Positions 18,336-27,653 are shown, counted from the first letter of the stretch. The stretch: 64,000 nt of DNA from Phyllobacterium sp. 628 (GCF_014189505.1 NZ_CP050303.1:310001-374000), one strand, 5' to 3'. The notes: generated by a model not told the origin, from the sequence alone. Numbers and translations are program-made.

Positions 18336-19475
18336 ATGGCCAAAACACTTGGTATCGGCATTATCGGTGCCGGCAATATTTCCGCCACTTATCTCAAGCT
18401 GGCCCCGTTGTTCAAGGGCATCCAAATCCGCGCAGTTGCCGATCTCAACAAGAAGGCAGCAGAGGAACGGGCAAAAGAATTTGGCATCGAGGCACGCAGC
18501 ATCGACAAGCTGCTTGCCAGCGATGATATTGATCTTGTCGTCAATTTGACCATTCCCGATGCGCATTTCGACGTGTCGCAGCAAATCCTTTCAGCAGGCA
18601 AGCACCTCTATTCGGAAAAGCCGCTGACGCTCTCTCTCAAGGATGGTCTGGAGCTGCAGAAACTTGCCAACAAGAAGGGCCTGAAAGCGGGTTGTGCGCC
18701 CGATACGTTCCTCGGCGGCGCACATCAGCTGGCACGCAAGGCTGTTGATGACGGACAGGTTGGCACGATCACATCAGGCACAGCGCATGTCATGAGCCAC
18801 GGCATGGAACACTGGCACCCGAACCCGGACTTCTTCTTCCGTCCGGGTGGCGGCCCCATCCTTGATCTTGGCCCATACTATATTGCCAATCTGGTCAACC
18901 TCATTGGTCCGGTCAGGCGGGTTGCGGCTCTGACCTCCATGGCAACACCCACGCGCACCATTTCCAGTGAACCGCGCAAGGGTGAAAAAATTGATGTGAC
19001 GACACCGACCACCATTCAGGCTCTGCTTGAATTTGAAAGTGGCGCATCGATCACCTTGTCCGCGAGCTGGGATGTCTGGGCGCACCACCATCCGAACATG
19101 GAGCTCTATGGCACTGACGGCTCGCTGTTTCTGCCCGACCCGAATTTCTTCGGCGGCGATGTCAAACTGGCCAAGCCTGGCAAAAAGGCAAAGTCGCTCA
19201 AGAACTGGTCGCATCCGTTCGGCATTCCCAACCAGAAGCACTCGGTCGGCATGATGGCCAATTACCGGACAGCCGGGCTTGCGGACATGGCCGCGGCCAT
19301 TCTCGAAGGCCGCGATATTCGCTGCTCCCTCGAGCGGGCACTGCACGGCGTCGATGTCATGGTATCGATCCTGCGCTCCGGCGAGGAAAAGAAGTTCATC
19401 GACATCAAGTCGACGTGCTCGCGTCCGGAAGCTCTGGGCATCAAGGAAGCAAAATCCCTGCTCAAGAAGAAATAA
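18336..19475 (+). CDS. Gfo/Idh/MocA-family oxidoreductase
   Basis: A 379-residue NAD(P)-dependent sugar dehydrogenase. The N-terminal Rossmann fold has GIIGAGNISATY at residues 6-17 and the EKPLTLSL motif with its conserved Lys near residue 95. The C-terminal alpha/beta domain contains GGGPILDLGPYYI with the active-site Asp. ATG 18336 is preferred over an in-frame TTG at 18318. It is the last gene of the LacI-linked sugar operon and probably oxidises the imported sugar or its isomerised form. A stable hairpin downstream probably ends the transcript. Confidence 0.9.
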   Translation: MAKTLGIGIIGAGNISATYLKLAPLFKGIQIRAVADLNKKAAEERAKEFGIEARSIDKLLASDDIDLVVNLTIPDAHFDVSQQILSAGKHLYSEKPLTLSLKDGLELQKLANKKGLKAGCAPDTFLGGAHQLARKAVDDGQVGTITSGTAHVMSHGMEHWHPNPDFFFRPGGGPILDLGPYYIANLVNLIGPVRRVAALTSMATPTRTISSEPRKGEKIDVTTPTTIQALLEFESGASITLSASWDVWAHHHPNMELYGTDGSLFLPDPNFFGGDVKLAKPGKKAKSLKNWSHPFGIPNQKHSVGMMANYRTAGLADMAAAILEGRDIRCSLERALHGVDVMVSILRSGEEKKFIDIKSTCSRPEALGIKEAKSLLKKK

Positions 19476-19501
19476 GCGTTCACCCTCCCAAGGTGTACCA
19501 T

Positions 19502-19524
19502 CCCCTCTGCCTCAGGCAGAGGGG
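19502..19524. terminator. Hairpin between convergent genes (bidirectional terminator)
   Basis: CCCCTCTGCC and GGCAGAGGGG form a perfect 10-bp stem with a 3-base loop. It sits between the dehydrogenase stop (19475) and the soxR stop (19536), which are convergent. No long T-run follows on either side, so termination efficiency is uncertain. Confidence 0.6.
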
Positions 19525-19535
19525 CAGCGCTTATT

Positions 19536-20000
19536 CTACTCCGCTGCCGGATCGAGCAGTCTCGGCCCCGGCCCCTGTTCCGACAGTTCGTCCCACGGAT
19601 TGCGCAAGGGACAATCCTGCATCGATAAACAGCCGCAGCCGATGCATGTGCTGAGCTGGTCTCGCAAACCAATCAGCTTGTTGATTCGTTCATCCAGATC
19701 GGCCTTCCAGCCCACCGAAAGCCTTCGCCAGTCCTCAGCTGTCGGCGTACGCCCTTGCGGCAAAGTCGATAACGCGTCCGCAATGGATGCGAGGGGAATG
19801 CCAGTGCGCTGCGCCACCTTGATGATAGCAACACGCCGCAATATTTCGCGCGGGTAGCGCCGCTGATTGCCCCGGTTACGTTCGCTCTGGATGAGGCCTT
19901 TGCTCTCATAGAAATGCAGCGTGGAAACAGCGACACCACTGCGGGAAGCCACCTCTCCGACTGTTAACTGCCTGTTGCGTTCGCCGGGTTTGATTGTCAT
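19536..20000 (-). CDS. soxR: Redox-sensitive transcriptional activator SoxR
   Basis: A 154-residue MerR-family regulator. The N-terminal winged helix ([20 protein letters not shown]) and dimerisation helix are followed by the [2Fe-2S] cluster loop Cys119, Cys122, Cys124 and Cys130 (CIGCGC then DC), the exact Cx2CxCx5C spacing of SoxR. It senses redox-cycling compounds or superoxide through cluster oxidation. No soxS is present, as is normal outside enterobacteria, where SoxR regulates its targets directly. A SoxR-box-like dyad at 20015-20032 lies between it and the divergent gamma-glutamyltranspeptidase gene, so either or both may be targets. Confidence 0.95.
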   Translation of the reverse strand: MTIKPGERNRQLTVGEVASRSGVAVSTLHFYESKGLIQSERNRGNQRRYPREILRRVAIIKVAQRTGIPLASIADALSTLPQGRTPTAEDWRRLSVGWKADLDERINKLIGLRDQLSTCIGCGCLSMQDCPLRNPWDELSEQGPGPRLLDPAAE

Positions 20001-20014
20001 TGCTTATGCCTTAA

Positions 20015-20032
20015 CCTCAATAATACTTCAGG
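20015..20032. promoter_or_regulatory. SoxR-box-like operator
   Basis: CCTCAA, six bases, TTCAGG matches the 18-bp SoxR operator pattern (CCTCAAG...CTTGAGG) except at the inner positions. It lies 15 bases upstream of the soxR start and 118 bases before ggt. Autoregulation is likely; control of ggt is possible. Confidence 0.6.
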
Positions 20033-20149
20033 TTTATACGAAAGGAAAACGCGTTTGTAAATTTGCCGGGCATGCTCTTTCGGGCTGGACATGCGCCCTG
20101 CGAAAGGGTCCTTTAATGAAACCAGTGATTGCCAGGAGGAGAAAAGCCT

Positions 20150-21895
20150 ATGCAGCCCCGCTATACCACAGTGGTTTCTTTTGCCGTCTCTCTCGCTCTA
20201 TCTACAATTCCCATCACCACTACCTTTGCAGCATCGCCCGAACCGGCAAAAGCCGAACATGGCATGGTTGTGACCGCGCAGCATCTTGCATCGGAAGTCG
20301 GCGTTGATGTTCTGAAAAGCGGCGGCAATGCTGTCGATGCAGCGGTAGCGGTGGGCTATGCGCTCGCTGTTGTTTACCCGACGGCGGGTAATATCGGCGG
20401 TGGCGGCTTCATGACGATTCGTCTCAAGGACGGCAAGACTACCTTTCTCGACTTTCGCGAGCGGGCTCCGCTTGCATCCAGCAAAACCATGTATCTCGAC
20501 GACAAGGGCAATATCGTCAAAGGTCTGAGCACCGACGGGTATCTGGCGGTTGGCGTGCCGGGGTCCGTTGCCGGATCCGAACTTGCGCGCACAAAATACG
20601 GCACCAAAAAACGCGAGGAATTGCTCGGGCCAGCCATACGCCTTGCCCGTGATGGCTTTGCCCTGGTACAAGGCGATATCAATTCTCTAAAGAGCGGCAA
20701 CAAGAAACTGGCGAAGGATCCGGCTGCAGCCGCCATCTTTCTGAAGCCGGATGGCAAACCCTATGCGGTTGGCGAAACACTGATTCAGACTGATCTTGCC
20801 GCCACACTTTCCGGCATATCCGATAAAGGCCCGGATTCGTTTTACAAAGGCGCGACTGCCGACATGATTGTCAAGGCGAGCCAGGACAAGGGCGGCATTC
20901 TGGCAAAGCAGGATTTCGAGCAATATTCGGTTCGTGAACTAGAGCCGGTCAAGTGTAATTACCGCGGCTATGATATCGTTTCGTCACCACCACCCAGTTC
21001 CGGCGGCGTTATTATCTGCGAAATCCTGAATGTACTTGAGGGCTATCCGCTATCCTATCTCGGCTATGGCTCGGCCGAAACTGTACATGCCATGGTTGAA
21101 GCAATGCGCTATGCCTATGTTGATCGCAACTCAGCGCTTGGCGATCCGGACTTCGTCAATAATCCTGTCTCGAAACTGCTCGACAAGGCCTATGCCAAGG
21201 AAATTCGCGAGAAGATCAGCCCGTTCAAGGCTGGTGTTTCGCAGGAGTTGATGCCCAAAGGCCTTGGCGAAAGCAAGGAAACCACGCACTATTCCATCAT
21301 TGACGATGAGGGCAACGCTGTTGCGGTAACCTATACGTTGAATGGTTCGTTCGGCGCCGGCGTCGTGGCTGCGGGAACCGGCATCCTCCTCAACAATGAG
21401 ATGGATGATTTCACGTCCAAGCCGGGTGTGCCCAATCTCTACGGACTTGTGCAGGGCGAGGCCAATGCCATTGCTCCGAAGAAAACACCGCTATCATCCA
21501 TGAGCCCGACCATCATCTCGAAAGACGGCAAGCCGTTCATGGTCATTGGCAGTCCGGGCGGTGCGCGCATCATTACCATCACGCTGGAAGCAATCCTCAA
21601 TGTGATCGACCATGGCATGAATATTCAGGAAGCCATCGATGCGCCCCGCGTTCATCATCAATGGCTCCCGGACAAAGTCTATATGGAGCCCTACGCACTG
21701 TCGGCTGACACACGCAAGGTTCTGAGCGATATGGGTCACGTAGTCCAGATCGATAAGGACTGGTCAATCTGGGGTCAGGCTGCCGGCATTCTCGTCGGTG
21801 GTGAAAGCCTTTCAGTCATCGAAAAGGGTGACGGCGCCCGTTACAACGGTGCGATTGACAGCCGCGCGAGCTCCGGCGAGGCCAAGGGCTACTGA
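20150..21895 (+). CDS. ggt: Gamma-glutamyltransferase (periplasmic)
   Basis: A 581-residue precursor of gamma-glutamyltranspeptidase, which cleaves glutathione and other gamma-glutamyl compounds in the periplasm. A signal peptide (MQPRYTTVVSFAVSLALS onward) ends near residue 30. The enzyme self-cleaves before Thr378 in the TTHYSIIDDEGNAVAVTYTLN block, and that Thr becomes the nucleophile of the small subunit. The oxyanion-site LSSMSPT block and the GSPGGARI segment follow. AGGAGGAG upstream fixes the ATG at 20150. It is divergent from soxR and convergent with an aminotransferase, with a terminator hairpin between. Confidence 0.95.
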   Translation: MQPRYTTVVSFAVSLALSTIPITTTFAASPEPAKAEHGMVVTAQHLASEVGVDVLKSGGNAVDAAVAVGYALAVVYPTAGNIGGGGFMTIRLKDGKTTFLDFRERAPLASSKTMYLDDKGNIVKGLSTDGYLAVGVPGSVAGSELARTKYGTKKREELLGPAIRLARDGFALVQGDINSLKSGNKKLAKDPAAAAIFLKPDGKPYAVGETLIQTDLAATLSGISDKGPDSFYKGATADMIVKASQDKGGILAKQDFEQYSVRELEPVKCNYRGYDIVSSPPPSSGGVIICEILNVLEGYPLSYLGYGSAETVHAMVEAMRYAYVDRNSALGDPDFVNNPVSKLLDKAYAKEIREKISPFKAGVSQELMPKGLGESKETTHYSIIDDEGNAVAVTYTLNGSFGAGVVAAGTGILLNNEMDDFTSKPGVPNLYGLVQGEANAIAPKKTPLSSMSPTIISKDGKPFMVIGSPGGARIITITLEAILNVIDHGMNIQEAIDAPRVHHQWLPDKVYMEPYALSADTRKVLSDMGHVVQIDKDWSIWGQAAGILVGGESLSVIEKGDGARYNGAIDSRASSGEAKGY

Positions 21896-21906
21896 CGGGA
21901 TCAATC

Positions 21907-21930
21907 GGGCTGGCGGCAAACTGCCAGCCC
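21907..21930. terminator. Bidirectional terminator hairpin
   Basis: GGGCTGGC (21907-21914) and GCCAGCCC (21923-21930) form a perfect 8-bp GC-rich stem with an 8-base loop, followed by ATTTCTC. It lies between the convergent ends of ggt and the aminotransferase. Confidence 0.7.
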
Positions 21931-21935
21931 ATTTC

Positions 21936-23111
21936 TCACAAGCTGAAATCAAGCATCCGGTCACGCAGCTGCCGGATGGTTGCAGCATCGGCATTGGCAA
22001 AGGCAAAACGCAGAAACTCAGTATGGCCTGCTCCGAAATATTCGCCCGGAATGGCCAATATTCCTGCCTGTTTGGCCAGATGTTCAGCAACTTCCACCGA
22101 TGATCTCTCTGCAAACGGATGGCGTACGAAGGCAAAATATGCGCCGATCGCTTCAAGCCGCCAGCCGCCGAGGCCAGTCATGACTTCGCGCAACGCCTGA
22201 GCCCGGGTATCGATCTCATGCCGGTTGCCGGAGCGCCAGTCACTCAAAGCCGGAAGCGCTTGGGCCACCGCAATCTGCGGCGCGCGCGGTGCACATATTT
22301 GCAGATTGTCCATGATCTTGGCAATTTCCGTGACAACAGTTTCGCCTGCTGTGATCGCGCCCAGCCTGTGTCCCGGAATACAGAAAGATTTGGAAAAGCT
22401 GTAGAGCTGGATCAGATTGTCTTCCCAGCCTGCCTCGTTCAAAAGCCCATGCGGTGCACCGGCCCCTTCCAGCAGAAAGTCGCGATAGGTCTCGTCAAGA
22501 ATAAGCCAGATGCCATGCTGCTTGCAGACATCGAAGATCGCCTTGAGACGCTCCGGCGAATACACGGCGCCTGTCGGATTGTTCGGCGTAACCAGCGCCA
22601 GCCCCCGCACGCCCGGCACCAATGCCTGCTCGACCGCTTCTACCGTCGGCACAAAACCGTCTTCGGCATCACAGGCGACGAAGCCCGTTTTGATACCGAG
22701 CATGGACAGTGTGGTCTCGTGATTGAAATAAAACGGATCACTCATCAGCACCGTGTCACCCGCCGCCGCAACAGCCATCGCTGCGCAGATAAAGGCCTGA
22801 TTGCAGCCCGACGTGATGTGGATATTCTCAGCAGCAATTCCGGCACGGTAAAGCTCTGACACATGCGCCGCGTAGGCCGTACGCAACACGCTTTCGCCCT
22901 CGATGGGGCCATAGTTGGCATAGGCAACGGATGAGGACGCCTCGCCCAGCCATTTCAGCATGTCCGGATGCGGCGGATAACCTGGAACCGCCTGCGATAG
23001 ATCAATCAATGGCCCATGCGTGCCCGTATACGACCTGCCCCAGGCCTGCACTGCCGGGATCGGCGGCGGTGACAGACGGGTGACGAGCGAATTCAGCACA
23101 GCGGCAGTCAT
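21936..23111 (-). CDS. Pyridoxal-phosphate aminotransferase (class I/II)
   Basis: A 391-residue fold-type I aminotransferase. The PLP lysine is in YSFSKSFCIPGHRLGAI. The upstream NNPTGAVYSPERL and the LDETYRDF Asp/Tyr pair that contacts the cofactor are intact. The C-terminal FLRFAFAN segment carries the carboxylate-binding Arg. It probably transfers the amino group of an amino acid to a keto acid; the substrate is not evident. ATG 23111 is chosen over a TTG at 23117. The LysR gene immediately upstream on the same strand ends nine bases before it, so they form one operon. Confidence 0.9.
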   Translation of the reverse strand: MTAAVLNSLVTRLSPPPIPAVQAWGRSYTGTHGPLIDLSQAVPGYPPHPDMLKWLGEASSSVAYANYGPIEGESVLRTAYAAHVSELYRAGIAAENIHITSGCNQAFICAAMAVAAAGDTVLMSDPFYFNHETTLSMLGIKTGFVACDAEDGFVPTVEAVEQALVPGVRGLALVTPNNPTGAVYSPERLKAIFDVCKQHGIWLILDETYRDFLLEGAGAPHGLLNEAGWEDNLIQLYSFSKSFCIPGHRLGAITAGETVVTEIAKIMDNLQICAPRAPQIAVAQALPALSDWRSGNRHEIDTRAQALREVMTGLGGWRLEAIGAYFAFVRHPFAERSSVEVAEHLAKQAGILAIPGEYFGAGHTEFLRFAFANADAATIRQLRDRMLDFSL

Positions 23112-23120
23112 GGGCAAGTC

Positions 23121-24167
23121 CTATCGGATATCGGTTTTAACGCGGCGCTTTTGCGTGCGATCAACTCGTTTGGGGCGTGTGACGGGGATGGATGGCGGTG
23201 CGGTCAAAAGCTCGGGAGCACTGACTTTGCCACTGCGGCGGCGGATGATCCGGCGTGCCGACGTCTGCGGTTCGGTGATGGTATCGGCGTCCAGTGAGGC
23301 AAACAGCCAGTCGATAAACACTTTGACGATAGGTGCGTTGCGCACCTCGTTGCGGCAGGCAACATAAAACGCATCATTGGCTGGCACCGTCAGATCAAAA
23401 GGCACGATGAGTTCGCCCTTGGCAATCAGGTTGCTGGCGGTGATTGTATCGCCAAGCGATATGCCCTGACCATAAAGCGCCGCTTCGGTCGACAGACGTG
23501 CATCGCTCATGAAATGCTGTGCGCCACGTGCCAGATCGGTGGCATCGGCCGCCGCCAGCCATGTGTCCCATTCGCGTCCGTCATCGCCATGCAGCAGCAC
23601 GTGATTGCGCAAGTCGCGGACAGATCGCAGCGGCCTGCTGTTGAGCAGCGTCGGGCTGGCCACTGGAAACAGCTTCAACGTACTCCATAGCCGCGTCCAG
23701 CAATCGGACCATTTGCCGTCGCCGTAAAGCACACAGACATCCACATCCGTGGACAAAAGACGATCCGCCTCGTTGGTGGCAATCAACGTGAGCCGGATAT
23801 CCGGATACTGCTCTGTGAACTGGTTCATGCGCGGAATGAGCCAGAGCGACAGAAGCGCCGGGACGCAGGTAACCGTCAGTTCACCCTTCGTCGTTGGGCG
23901 CTTCATCAGCGCCGTCGCCGTGGCGATATCTTCAAAAGCTTTTGATACGGTGGGCAGCAGAAGCGCTCCCTGCGCGGTGAGTTTCAGCCGCTGCGCGCCG
24001 CGCTCGAACAATTGCACATCAAGTGTCGTTTCCAGCGCCTTGATCTGGTGGCTGATGGCACCGTGCGTCACATTAAGCTCACGTGCCGCAGCCGTCACGG
24101 AACCATGCCGCGCCGTCGCTTCAAAGGCACGCAAAGGATTGAGTGGGGGCAGCCGGCCGGGTGTCAT
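23121..24167 (-). CDS. LysR-family transcriptional regulator (GcvA-like)
   Basis: A 348-residue regulator. The N-terminal winged helix NPLRAFEATARHGSVTAAARELNVTH with SHQIKALE is the GcvA-type LysR signature, followed by the effector-binding domain. The last ~45 residues form a basic extension rich in Arg and Lys (ARRIIRRRSGKV and beyond) that is longer than usual. A GGAG eight bases upstream supports ATG 24167. It is co-transcribed with the aminotransferase and divergent from the agmatinase-family gene. A T-N11-A type inverted repeat at 24203-24221 is the probable binding site, so it may control both directions. Confidence 0.9.
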   Translation of the reverse strand: MTPGRLPPLNPLRAFEATARHGSVTAAARELNVTHGAISHQIKALETTLDVQLFERGAQRLKLTAQGALLLPTVSKAFEDIATATALMKRPTTKGELTVTCVPALLSLWLIPRMNQFTEQYPDIRLTLIATNEADRLLSTDVDVCVLYGDGKWSDCWTRLWSTLKLFPVASPTLLNSRPLRSVRDLRNHVLLHGDDGREWDTWLAAADATDLARGAQHFMSDARLSTEAALYGQGISLGDTITASNLIAKGELIVPFDLTVPANDAFYVACRNEVRNAPIVKVFIDWLFASLDADTITEPQTSARRIIRRRSGKVSAPELLTAPPSIPVTRPKRVDRTQKRRVKTDIR

Positions 24168-24202
24168 GAAAGACTCCATTAGAACTCAAACGCACATTTG
24201 TC

Positions 24203-24221
24203 ATGTGAGTTTTTTTCACAT
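24203..24221. promoter_or_regulatory. LysR-type inverted repeat in divergent region
   Basis: ATGTGA, seven bases, TCACAT is a perfect 6-bp dyad containing the LysR motif T-N11-A. It lies 36 bp before the lysR start and 167 bp before the agmatinase-family gene. The rest of the 220-bp region shows no clear promoter or riboswitch. Confidence 0.55.
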
Positions 24222-24387
24222 AAAAGCCTACAACAATGTCAATTGCTTTTCCAAGACTTTTGTACCGATAATGCCGGGAATAGAGGCTTAAGCCCAGGGG
24301 AACGAGCATAGCGGATTGGTTTCATGGTTCCGGCTTCGGCACGCCCGCAACCGTCCTCCCCGGCTTTACACATAGCGGGACATTGTC

Positions 24388-25452
24388 ATGACATTATGGG
24401 ATGAGAAGAAGCTGAATGATCTGCGCGCGAAATATGGCGAGAGCCATGGCGGCGACATTTTCGATCCGACATTCCGCAAAGTGGCCGACAAGATTTTCTC
24501 CAAGAGCGGCACGCGGCTTGCACCTTATGCGGGCGTTCCAACCTTCCTGACAGCCCCTTACATGCCGGTTGATGCCGTCAATCCGGATTTTGGCAATCTG
24601 CAGGTTGCCATTGTAGGCGTGCCAATGGATCTCGGCGTTACCAATCGCCCGGGTTCGCGCTTTGGCCCACGCGCACTGCGCACCATCGAACGGATAGGCC
24701 CTTACAATCATGTCCTTGAATGCGCCCCAGTGTTTGATCTGCGCGTCGCGGACATCGGCGACGTGCCGTTCGCCAGCCGCTACCGGCTTGAACAGAGCCA
24801 CGATGATATCGAGCGCCGTTTCAACCAGATTGTCGATGCGGGCGTTGTTCCGCTGACCGTTGGCGGCGATCATTCGATCACCCATCCCATCCTGAAGGCA
24901 GTCGGCAAGAAACGCCCTGTGGGCCTGATCCATATCGACGCGCATTGTGATACGAGCGGTGCGTTCGACCAGACAAAGTTCCATCACGGCGGACCGTTCC
25001 GCAATGCGGTGCTGGACGGCGTTCTTGACCCGACGCGTACGATCCAGATCGGCATACGCGGCTCGGCGGAATATTTGTGGGAGTTCTCGTACGAATCCGG
25101 AATGACTGTCGTTCACGCGGAGGAAGTCACCGGCCTTGGCATGCCTGCCATCATCGAGAAAGCCCGCAAAATTATTGGTGACGGCCCCACCTATCTCTCC
25201 TTCGATATTGACAGCGTTGATCCAAGCTTCGCACCGGGCACCGGCACACCTGAAGTGGGCGGCCTGACCACCCGTGAAGTGCTGGAACTGATCCGCGGTC
25301 TCAAAGGCATGAATATCGTCGGCGGTGATGTGGTGGAGGTTGCTCCACAATATGATGCAACCACCAACACTGCCCATGCGGGTGCGCAGGTTCTATTCGA
25401 AATCCTCAGCCTCATGGTCTTCAGCCCGTTCATCACAGCGCAACATGGCTAG
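24388..25452 (+). CDS. Agmatinase/arginase-family ureohydrolase
   Basis: A 354-residue ureohydrolase that cleaves a guanidino group to urea with two manganese ions. The metal ligands are visible in order: GGDHSITHP (His), DAHCDTSGAFD (Asp, His, Asp) and SFDIDSVDPSFAPGTGTPE (two Asp). The family splits into agmatinase, guanidinobutyrase and guanidinopropionase, which sequence alone separates poorly. The operon also has a D-arginine dehydrogenase-like gene, whose product is one step from 4-guanidinobutyrate, so guanidinobutyrase is a good candidate. It leads a plus-strand run with two ABC transporters. Confidence 0.9.
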   Translation: MTLWDEKKLNDLRAKYGESHGGDIFDPTFRKVADKIFSKSGTRLAPYAGVPTFLTAPYMPVDAVNPDFGNLQVAIVGVPMDLGVTNRPGSRFGPRALRTIERIGPYNHVLECAPVFDLRVADIGDVPFASRYRLEQSHDDIERRFNQIVDAGVVPLTVGGDHSITHPILKAVGKKRPVGLIHIDAHCDTSGAFDQTKFHHGGPFRNAVLDGVLDPTRTIQIGIRGSAEYLWEFSYESGMTVVHAEEVTGLGMPAIIEKARKIIGDGPTYLSFDIDSVDPSFAPGTGTPEVGGLTTREVLELIRGLKGMNIVGGDVVEVAPQYDATTNTAHAGAQVLFEILSLMVFSPFITAQHG

Positions 25453-25474
25453 AAATTCTAATATCTGGAAATAA

Positions 25475-25500
25475 CGGTGCGGCGAAAACAGTCCGCATCG
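25475..25500 (+). promoter_or_regulatory. Intercistronic stem-loop before the amino acid ABC genes
   Basis: CGGTGCGG (25475-25482) pairs with CCGCATCG (25493-25500) through eight pairs with one G-T wobble and a 10-base loop. It lies in the 75-bp gap between the ureohydrolase and the binding-protein gene. It could partly separate expression of the two. Confidence 0.35.
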
Positions 25501-25527
25501 GCCAACAAAAATAAACAGGGGACCGAC

Positions 25528-26337
25528 ATGACATTGAAAACCACTCTCAAATCAACCTTTGCTGCACTCTTGCTGTTGGGCAGTGCAGGCATTGGCTTCA
25601 TGACAAGCGACGCGCGCGCCGATGCCATTGACGACATCACCAAGGCAGGCGTGCTCAATGTTGGCGTCTTTGCCGATTTCCCGCCCTTCTCCTCGGCCAG
25701 CGCCGATATGACCTTGAAGGGCTATGATATCGACGTGGCGCAAGCGCTTGCAGATTCGTTGAAGGTGAAGCTCAAAACGGTCAGCGTGACCGGTCAAAAC
25801 CGCATTCCCTACCTGACCGAACATCGCGTCGATCTTCTGATGAGCGTCGGCTACAGCAAGGAACGCGAACAGGTTATCGACTTCGCCGCAGCTTATGCGC
25901 CTTACTATATCGCGGTCATTGGTCCGAAGGCACTGGAGATCAAAAATAAGGATGATCTGGCTGGCAAGAGCATTGCCGTTAATCGCGGCACACTTGAAGA
26001 CACGTCGCTGACAGCTGCTGCGCCAGCTTCGGCCGATGTAAAGCGCTTCGACAATTATAATTCGGTTATCCAAGCGTTCATCTCAGGCCAGACCCAGCTT
26101 ATGGTCGTCGGCAATGACGTCGGTGCGCAGGTTCTCTCGCGTCAGGAAGCGCTGGCTCCCGAGCAGAAATTCCAGTTGCTGACATCTCCTTCGCACATCG
26201 CTCTCAACAAGAAAGAAGATCGCCTCAAGCAGGCTATCAATGATGCTGTGGCTAAGATGCTGGCGGACGGCAGCCTCAACAAGAGTTCGGAAGCCTGGCT
26301 CAAGACACCGCTCAATCCTGCAAACCTCAAGGATTGA
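25528..26337 (+). CDS. Polar amino acid ABC transporter substrate-binding protein
   Basis: A 269-residue periplasmic binding protein of solute-binding family 3. A signal peptide ends near DARA-DAID. The mature fold begins VLNVGVFADFPPFSSASADMTLKGYDIDVAQALA, the usual lobe-1 pattern for amino acid binders, and the second lobe has the GKSIAVNRGTLEDTS segment. AGGGGA ten bases upstream supports the ATG at 25528; the frame extends upstream without a ribosome site. Its two permeases follow directly. A basic amino acid or guanidino compound is likely from context. Confidence 0.9.
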   Translation: MTLKTTLKSTFAALLLLGSAGIGFMTSDARADAIDDITKAGVLNVGVFADFPPFSSASADMTLKGYDIDVAQALADSLKVKLKTVSVTGQNRIPYLTEHRVDLLMSVGYSKEREQVIDFAAAYAPYYIAVIGPKALEIKNKDDLAGKSIAVNRGTLEDTSLTAAAPASADVKRFDNYNSVIQAFISGQTQLMVVGNDVGAQVLSRQEALAPEQKFQLLTSPSHIALNKKEDRLKQAINDAVAKMLADGSLNKSSEAWLKTPLNPANLKD

Positions 26338-26340
26338 TCA

Positions 26341-27009
26341 GTGGGCTATGCGCTCGATTTCGGTTGGCTGAATGGTGCGATCGGCATGATCGCCAGCGGT
26401 GCTGTCATGACGGTTTTTCTGATCGTCGTGACATCCATCGCTGGCACACTGCTCAGCATCTTCGGCGCCATCGGGCGCCGCAGCCGCCATGCGATCTTGC
26501 GCAAGCTCGTTGCCGGTTATGTCGAGCTTATTCGCAACACGCCATTTCTGGTACAGCTGTTTTTCATCTTCTTCGGCCTGCCGCGCTTTGGCATCCGCCT
26601 TGATCCGGTAACGGCCGCTATCCTCGCCATGACCCTGAACATGGCGGCCTATAGTACTGAAATCGTCGGCGCTGGTCTCGACGCGGTGCCGAAAGGCCAG
26701 AGTGAAGCGGCCAAGGCGCTTGGTCTGCGCCCCCGGACAATCTTTATCAAGATCATCCTGCCGCAGGCATTGAAGGTCATCTTCCCTGCCTTGACCAGCC
26801 AGATCGTCATTATGATGCTGGAATCTGCTGTGGTCTCGCAGATCGCCGTCCGCGAACTGACCTATGAAGCCGATATGTTGCAGGCGCGCACTTTCCGCGC
26901 CTTCGAGACCTATTTTGTCGTGACCCTTGTCTATCTCGGGCTCAGCATCGCTTTGCGCAAACTGCTTTATACGGCTGGCAGGCGGTCGATTGCCGGAGGC
27001 ATGGCATGA
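26341..27009 (+). CDS. Amino acid ABC transporter permease 1
   Basis: A 222-residue inner-membrane permease of the HisMQ/GlnP type with four to five helices. The ATPase-contact loop reads PKGQSEAAKALGLRPRTIFIKIILPQAL. A GTG three bases after the binding-protein stop is the likely start, and the stop overlaps the next permease by four bases. It pairs with permease 2 to import the bound amino acid. No ATPase of the polar amino acid class accompanies it. Confidence 0.9.
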   Translation: MGYALDFGWLNGAIGMIASGAVMTVFLIVVTSIAGTLLSIFGAIGRRSRHAILRKLVAGYVELIRNTPFLVQLFFIFFGLPRFGIRLDPVTAAILAMTLNMAAYSTEIVGAGLDAVPKGQSEAAKALGLRPRTIFIKIILPQALKVIFPALTSQIVIMMLESAVVSQIAVRELTYEADMLQARTFRAFETYFVVTLVYLGLSIALRKLLYTAGRRSIAGGMA

Positions 27010-27653
27010 TCGAATTCACCTTCTGGGACATCGCGCGCAATTTGCTACTTGCAGCCCGTTGGACCGTGCTGCTGTCCATTGTTGCCTTTGCTGGTGGCGC
27101 TATTTTTGGTGTGGCTATCCTGCTGGCACGGATATCCAAGCGCAAATGGCTGCGACGCAGTGCGGAATATTACATTGGCCTGTTTCAGGGCACGCCACTG
27201 CTGATGCAGCTGTTTCTCCTGTTCTTCGGCCTGCCGCTGCTTGGTTTCCGTATCGAGGCGTGGACCGCGGCAGTTCTCGGGTTGACGCTTTGCGCCAGTG
27301 CTTTCCTCGCCGAAATCTGGCGCGGCGGCGTTCAATCCCTGCCAAGCGGACAATGGGACGCGGGAAGCAGTCTGGGCTTGCACTATGTCGCGCAACTGCG
27401 GCTGATCATTCTGCCTCAAGCCTTTGCAATCACAAGGGCACCCACGGTCGGGTTTCTGGTTCAGTTGATCAAGAGCACCGCACTGACGTCCATTATCGGG
27501 TTCGAAGAATTGGTGAGAACCTCGAACGCCATCAACAATGCAACATTTGAACCTTTCACCGTCTACGGGCTGGTCGCGCTGATCTATTTTGTTCTGTGCT
27601 ATCCGCTCACGCGCTATACAAAGAAACTGGAACTTCGCGCTGCTCAGCGCTAG
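27006..27653 (+). CDS. Amino acid ABC transporter permease 2
   Basis: A 215-residue permease of the same HisMQ/GlnP type. The contact loop is LPSGQWDAGSSLGLHYVAQLRLIILPQAF. It starts in a four-base overlap with permease 1. The next gene is a binding protein of a different class, not the expected GlnQ-type ATPase. The system must borrow an ATPase, either the PotA-like one at 28944 or one encoded elsewhere. Confidence 0.9.
   Translation: MIEFTFWDIARNLLLAARWTVLLSIVAFAGGAIFGVAILLARISKRKWLRRSAEYYIGLFQGTPLLMQLFLLFFGLPLLGFRIEAWTAAVLGLTLCASAFLAEIWRGGVQSLPSGQWDAGSSLGLHYVAQLRLIILPQAFAITRAPTVGFLVQLIKSTALTSIIGFEELVRTSNAINNATFEPFTVYGLVALIYFVLCYPLTRYTKKLELRAAQR

Noticed and set aside
24222-24387. A guanidine riboswitch before the ureohydrolase gene
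   Set aside because: Several GC-rich short repeats are present, but I could not build a conserved riboswitch core or the paired ACGR loops expected for guanidine-II.
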